9,039 bases of DNA. Source: Desulfobulbaceae bacterium (GTDB lineage: Bacteria; Desulfobacterota; Desulfobulbia; Desulfobulbales; Desulfocapsaceae). A program made the position numbers and the translations under genes. Shown here one piece after another: positions 5,965 through 9,039 of this stretch. How positions within the stretch are numbered: position 1 is the first letter of the stretch; each line of letters begins with the position of its first letter. The notes beneath the pieces were generated by a model. It had not been told where the DNA came from and searched no databases. It was given only the letters and a program-made list of their open reading frames with translations. The stretch is taken from contig DOMU01000003.1 in the NCBI GenBank assembly GCA_003509305.1, positions 12,119 through 21,157 of the forward strand, given 5' to 3'.

Positions 5965-7566
5965 TCAGTTTGAATCATCTTCTTCTCCCGCCAGCTCCGA
6001 GAACTTTTGTCTCCACCATCCGGTATGCTCTTTTGCATTTGAGATTAATTCCACATAGGGGGCGACCTCGCTTTCCGCCAGGCTGCCGTAGCAGGCCAGC
6101 AGGCGCAGCATATCCCGGATGTAAATCGAGAGATGATCGGAGTAGTAGTCCTCGAAACGCTTCTCATCCTTATTTTGTAGCATAACAAACGGATTCTTGA
6201 GCGAATCCTGGCGGTGACGAAATGCCACCAGCAATTCTTCACTCCCCTTCAGGAGTCGCTGGTCGCGGAGTTCGCGGTTGGCCTGGGCACTCACGATGTT
6301 TTTTATCACCTGGTCGATGGCCATATACTCGCAACACGGGCAACGCTCGTGGGCACGGCGCAGGAGGGCGACAATCACGGCGTCTATTTTCCCCGGGGAT
6401 TTGGCAAGCGGCATAAGCCTTGCGTGACCAAGCATCAGATCGATATCCGCGTCGGTCATATTGCTGTACAGGCCCAGGGCAATCAGTTTCTCGCGCAGGC
6501 CACGCAATGGGTCGTTCATGCCGTCGCGGATACGGGGGAGCAAGCGATATAAAAGCTCCGGCAATTCGTCACCTTCGTACATATCACGCACTGAACGGTA
6601 GCCGATATGAAACAGGATAAAGCTCCGCAGGGTACTGGTCGGCAGTACTGTTTTGCCATCCGCATCAAAACTAGAGGCATATTTTTCAAACCACAGATCA
6701 AAATCCTTTTCAGAGGTAATCCCTTTCAGGCTGGCCGAAAGGAAGGTCGTTACAATCGACACCCTGTTCACCAGCAGCGACAGAGAAGTAATGTTGCGTT
6801 GATCTAACTCCGCGTGGTACAGGCGGACGAGATCCGCCTTTTTGTCCGCGGCGTGCTGGCGTAAAATACGCTTTGCGACCACATCGAACGGGTTTTTGAT
6901 ATGAAGCGGCGTGTATTTGTTTTTCAGCAGGAAATCACTCAACTCCTCTTCATTCATGCCAAGAGCCATGCCCAGTTCTTTCATCTGCTCCTTGCCATTG
7001 GGATGCGCCGCGCCTTTCAGCCATTTGCCGATGGCTGGAGTGGATAAGGTCTTCGGCTGGCCACCGGGTGGATGAAATCGCCAGCAGCGCTTGGCAAGGG
7101 CGTTTGCGGAAAGCCCGCGCGCCTTCATGCGCTCACGGATATCCGCCGCCAAGTTGTAACGGCCATCGGCGTCCATATTTGCCAGGATGCCGCGGATATA
7201 TTTGATGTCTTTTTGCAGCAAGTCGAATTTTTCGAGCAGTGCTAAAACAGGCGCCATTTTTTTACGGATAAGCGCGTTAAAAGCCTTTTTCGTGTAATGA
7301 GACTCGTTGGCGACGTCCAATCGGAAAATCGGCGTATTCTCGACCTCGCTGGCGTAATGCTCACGAATAAACCGCTCATGGTCAGACTCCATGCCAACAA
7401 CGGCATCGGCCCACGCAAGCGATTCTTTAGATACTCGCGTCTTCGCGTGTGGCAATATCCCCGCCAATCTGATCTCGAAACCCGGATAAGTTTCATGTAT
7501 CCATTTCGCGATCGGGCTTCTGTCCATGTTCCCCGGACAAATGAAGAGTATTTTTGTTGGTGGCAT
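5965..7566 (-). CDS. LMW-PTP-like domain fused to HTH-like segment and long helical C-terminus; likely regulator
   Basis: A 533-aa protein with an unusual architecture. The N-terminus (about 4-112) is a low-molecular-weight PTP-like fold: KILFICPGNMDRSPIAKW with CX5R residues C10 and R16, then LAGILPHA and AWADAVVGME, parallel to the small phosphatase at 4278-4631. Where that protein has DVPDSY, this one has DVANES (84-89), so the candidate general-acid Asp is replaced. Residues about 136-215 resemble an XRE-like HTH: LAADIRERMKARGLSANALA, a proline/glycine-rich insert, then STPAIGKWLKG and KELGMALGMNEEEL. The remaining 300 residues are predominantly helical, with a small Cys cluster RCPCCE (408-413); I do not recognise them. 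I infer a phospho-ligand-sensing DNA-binding protein that may control its own operon and perhaps the divergent hypD-like gene. The start at 7566 is favoured because a GA-rich SD is 9-11 bases upstream; the ATG at 7575 lies too near it, and 7665 has none. It is the first gene of the operon. Confidence 0.85.
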   Translation of the reverse strand: MPPTKILFICPGNMDRSPIAKWIHETYPGFEIRLAGILPHAKTRVSKESLAWADAVVGMESDHERFIREHYASEVENTPIFRLDVANESHYTKKAFNALIRKKMAPVLALLEKFDLLQKDIKYIRGILANMDADGRYNLAADIRERMKARGLSANALAKRCWRFHPPGGQPKTLSTPAIGKWLKGAAHPNGKEQMKELGMALGMNEEELSDFLLKNKYTPLHIKNPFDVVAKRILRQHAADKKADLVRLYHAELDQRNITSLSLLVNRVSIVTTFLSASLKGITSEKDFDLWFEKYASSFDADGKTVLPTSTLRSFILFHIGYRSVRDMYEGDELPELLYRLLPRIRDGMNDPLRGLREKLIALGLYSNMTDADIDLMLGHARLMPLAKSPGKIDAVIVALLRRAHERCPCCEYMAIDQVIKNIVSAQANRELRDQRLLKGSEELLVAFRHRQDSLKNPFVMLQNKDEKRFEDYYSDHLSIYIRDMLRLLACYGSLAESEVAPYVELISNAKEHTGWWRQKFSELAGEEDDSN

Positions 7567-7575
7567 ACTGTTCAT

Positions 7576-7582
7576 CCCCTCC
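7576..7582 (-). promoter_or_regulatory. Ribosome binding site deciding the start at 7566
   Basis: On the minus strand GGAGGGG ends 9 bases before the ATG at 7566 and directly abuts the ATG at 7575. Spacing therefore favours 7566, which gives a protein starting MPPTKILFIC. Confidence 0.55.
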
Positions 7583-7790
7583 GTGCTGAGAGAATATCTT
7601 TGTGTCTTCCAGCTCCATCGCAAATCGTTTCTTTCTGTTGCGTGGCACTGTAACCAATACAACACCGGGCATCTTCAAGCAAAGTTACAAGGCGCGTCAG
7701 ACATACTTTTGCCTAGGGTTCGGCGCTGTCGCGTTCCCTCGTCGATCGCAGTCTGCTTACCTGTTTTTTTCGATGAATTCAGCCCGTCTT

Positions 7791-7818
7791 TTGTGTAAAC
7801 TGATACATTTGCTATGCT
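7791..7818 (+). promoter_or_regulatory. Candidate sigma70 promoter for the hypD-like gene
   Basis: TTGTGT (7791-7796) and TATGCT (7813-7818) are spaced by 16 bases. The -10 box is preceded by TGC, giving an extended -10 (TGnTATnnT). Matches are 3 of 6 and 4 of 6, so the call rests mostly on the extended -10. It would leave a leader of about 65 bases before the GTG at 7890. Confidence 0.4.
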
Positions 7819-7877
7819 ATTCACAGTACGGGTGGAGCTTTTTCGCGGGAAAAAAGACAGGTAGTCGCCAGACTTAC

Positions 7878-7882
7878 AGGAG
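7878..7882 (+). promoter_or_regulatory. Ribosome binding site deciding the GTG start at 7890
   Basis: AGGAG lies 7 bases before the GTG at 7890. The frame is open upstream to an ATG at 7602, but that extension has no SD, is unlike HypD, and would make the protein nearly 100 residues too long. Confidence 0.75.
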
Positions 7883-7889
7883 TGCCAGG

Positions 7890-8966
7890 GTGCGGGAATG
7901 TGAATTACTGCTGGATCGTTTGCGTGAGCTGGTTGACCGGCCAATCCGGATTATGGTCGCTTGCGGTATTCAGAACCGGGTGATCATGCAGAACCGCTTG
8001 CGGGAACGGCTGCCAAAGGGGCTGACGCTGGTGGCCGGGCCTGGCTGTTCCGCCTGTGTTGTTCCTGCCGGATATATTGATGTTTTTGTCCGCATCGCCG
8101 TCCTTCCCGACGTCATTACCGCCTCCTGCAAGGACGTGCTGAGCGTGCCCGGCAGCCGGGAATCGCTGGCTTCGGTGGCGGCGCGCGGCGCCCATATTGT
8201 CGAAATCACCACTCCGAACGACTGTCTGGCTCTGGCCAAAGCCAACCCCGGCAAAATCGTCGTCTATCCCGCGGTTGGTTTCGAAGCCAGCGCCCCCAGC
8301 GTCGCCGAGACCATTCTCGAAGCGGCGGAACAGGGCATCGACAACTTCTGCGTTATCCCGTCGATCCGGCTCTTGCCGCCAACCATCGACCAGATACTGC
8401 GCGACCCATGCCTGAACATTCACGGCCTGCTCTGTTCCGATCATCTGAGCAGCATATCAGATACCGAGGCCTACACCCGCCTGGCGCGGAAATATTCGAT
8501 AGCCTGCTGCGTCACCGGTTTTGAATTGTTCGATATTCTGCGCGGGCTGCTCAGCATGGTGATTCAGATTCGTCGCGGCGAGGCGAGTTATGACGACCAG
8601 ACGGCCGAATATTTTTCCTCGGAAGAAAGCGAGCGTATCCGCCAGATGGTGTCGGAAGTATTTTTCGTCGCCGACACCCTGTGGCGTGGCTTGGGCATCA
8701 TCTCCGGCAGCGGTTTCATCATCCGTGACGAGCTGGCGCTCTACGACGCCACCAAACGTTTTCACATCCGCTTTTCCGAAGAAGACCTGCTGCGCAGCTG
8801 CGCCTGCGACAAGATCATTTCCGGCAAGGCGCTGCCACCGGATTGCCCGTCCTTTGGCATGGCCTGTACGCCGGAAGACCCAATCGGTCCGTGCATGATC
8901 ACCAACGAAGGCATCTGCTGGTCATATTTCCACTTCTCGAACGTCGGCGAAACGGAAGCTCTATAA
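7890..8966 (+). CDS. Divergent HypD-family protein (hydrogenase maturation HypD-like)
   Basis: A 358-aa protein aligning over its whole length with HypD, the scaffold that with HypC assembles the Fe(CN)2CO group of [NiFe]-hydrogenases in the cytoplasm. Preserved features: the Cys of the first motif (C25 in IMVACGIQN), GPGCSACVVP with C53 and C56, GFEASAP (130-136; usually GFETTAP), GFELFDIL (210-217), WRGLGIISGSG (265-275), and a C-terminal cysteine set for a [4Fe-4S] cluster (C319, C326, C335, C343, within DCPSFGMACTPED and GPCMITNEGIC). Length fits HypD (about 360-380 aa) with a short N-terminus. Changed features: CGxHTH reads CGIQNR, the GD-M-RVP motif reads CKDVLSVP, and GHVST reads DHLSS. 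These changes suggest a paralogue with altered function rather than a standard maturase. No hypC, hypE or hydrogenase gene is in the window. The GTG start is set by AGGAG 7 bases upstream. It is transcribed divergently from the phosphosignalling operon. Family membership is near certain; function is open. Confidence 0.9.
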   Translation: MRECELLLDRLRELVDRPIRIMVACGIQNRVIMQNRLRERLPKGLTLVAGPGCSACVVPAGYIDVFVRIAVLPDVITASCKDVLSVPGSRESLASVAARGAHIVEITTPNDCLALAKANPGKIVVYPAVGFEASAPSVAETILEAAEQGIDNFCVIPSIRLLPPTIDQILRDPCLNIHGLLCSDHLSSISDTEAYTRLARKYSIACCVTGFELFDILRGLLSMVIQIRRGEASYDDQTAEYFSSEESERIRQMVSEVFFVADTLWRGLGIISGSGFIIRDELALYDATKRFHIRFSEEDLLRSCACDKIISGKALPPDCPSFGMACTPEDPIGPCMITNEGICWSYFHFSNVGETEAL

Positions 8967-8971
8967 GCCTG

Positions 8972-8999
8972 ACCGGGCGCTCATTTACGATCACGCCCG
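8972..8999 (+). terminator. Possible weak terminator hairpin after the hypD-like gene
   Basis: GGGCG (8975-8979) can pair with CGCCC (8994-8998), extended by a bulged neighbouring pair or two, around a 14-base loop. No T-run follows directly (CCTGTTTCG), so intrinsic termination is uncertain. The remaining bases to the right edge hold nothing I can call. Confidence 0.25.
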
Positions 9000-9039
9000 T
9001 CCTGTTTCGCCAGCTTATTCCATTTCTATTTCGATTTTT

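Larger units (their letters stand above)
7567..7889. other. Divergent intergenic control region
   Basis: A 323-base stretch separates the start of the phosphosignalling operon (leftward) from the hypD-like gene (rightward). Short open frames here have no SD and poor composition, so I call none. It holds a fair sigma70-like promoter toward hypD (7791-7818) and the two SDs. It also holds a 6-base inverted repeat, TGTAAC (7649-7654) and GTTACA (7684-7689), and a small A/T hairpin CTTTTT...AAAAAAG (7838-7856) in the hypD leader. Toward the operon I see only poor promoter candidates, such as TTGCTT, 17 bases, TATTGG on the minus strand. Both operons could be controlled from here, for example by the HTH-like protein at 5965-7566 (inference). 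Confidence 0.5.

Noticed and set aside
935..7655. The 8-mer CTGTAACC occurs in both intergenic regions (935-942 and 7648-7655), suggesting a shared operator
   Set aside because: A shared 8-mer is expected roughly once by chance between stretches of about 160 and 320 bases, and there is no extended similarity around it.
7602..7889. Extending the hypD-like gene to the ATG at 7602
   Set aside because: The added 96 residues do not resemble HypD and have no SD, while the GTG at 7890 has AGGAG at good spacing and gives the normal family length.
7905..8444. Minus-strand open frame of 179 codons opposite the hypD-like gene
   Set aside because: It is fully antisense to a motif-rich gene, has low-complexity Gly/Asp/Asn composition and no credible SD.
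1..9039. CRISPR arrays, tRNA or rRNA genes, insertion sequence ends
   Set aside because: I saw no regularly spaced direct repeats, no cloverleaf-like tRNA sequence, no transposase and no terminal inverted repeats.

Overview
The window looks like bacterial chromosome: compact genes, short intergenic gaps, clear Shine-Dalgarno (SD) sequences and moderate GC. A HypD-family protein with full iron-sulfur cysteines, next to multidomain Ser/Thr kinases of the TPR/WD40 type, suggests an anaerobic or facultatively anaerobic bacterium with a rich eukaryote-like phosphosignalling repertoire. I cannot assign a phylum from sequence alone.

Layout. Positions 1-7566 on the minus strand hold what looks like one co-directional operon, transcribed from right to left. 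Its first gene (7566-5965) is a 533-aa protein that joins a low-molecular-weight phosphotyrosine phosphatase (LMW-PTP)-like domain to a helix-turn-helix (HTH)-like segment and a long helical C-terminus of unknown function. Next come an FHA-Ser/Thr kinase (5901-4600) and, overlapping its end, a small stand-alone LMW-PTP-like protein of the COG4551 type (4631-4278). A very large kinase-TPR-beta-propeller protein (4182-988) follows, then a small gene that appears frameshifted (826-492), and finally a PP2C-type phosphatase (487 to the left edge, cut off by the window). On the plus strand, across a 323-base intergenic region (7567-7889), a divergently transcribed and divergent HypD-family protein (7890-8966) fills the right end.

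How the genes may work together (inference). The operon pairs writers (two kinases), readers (FHA, TPR, propeller) and erasers (PP2C, small LMW-PTP-like protein) of protein phosphorylation with a possible DNA-binding member that has its own phosphatase-like domain. That domain appears to lack the usual general-acid aspartate, so it may act as a sensor and the fusion as the operon's regulator. Both phosphatase-like domains carry Asp just before the phosphate-loop Arg, which ties them together as paralogues. The HypD-like protein keeps the Fe-S cysteines and GPGCxxC but has lost three other signature motifs, so it may not be an ordinary hydrogenase maturase. This combination is the most unusual part of the window. 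All functional links are inferred from gene order and motifs.
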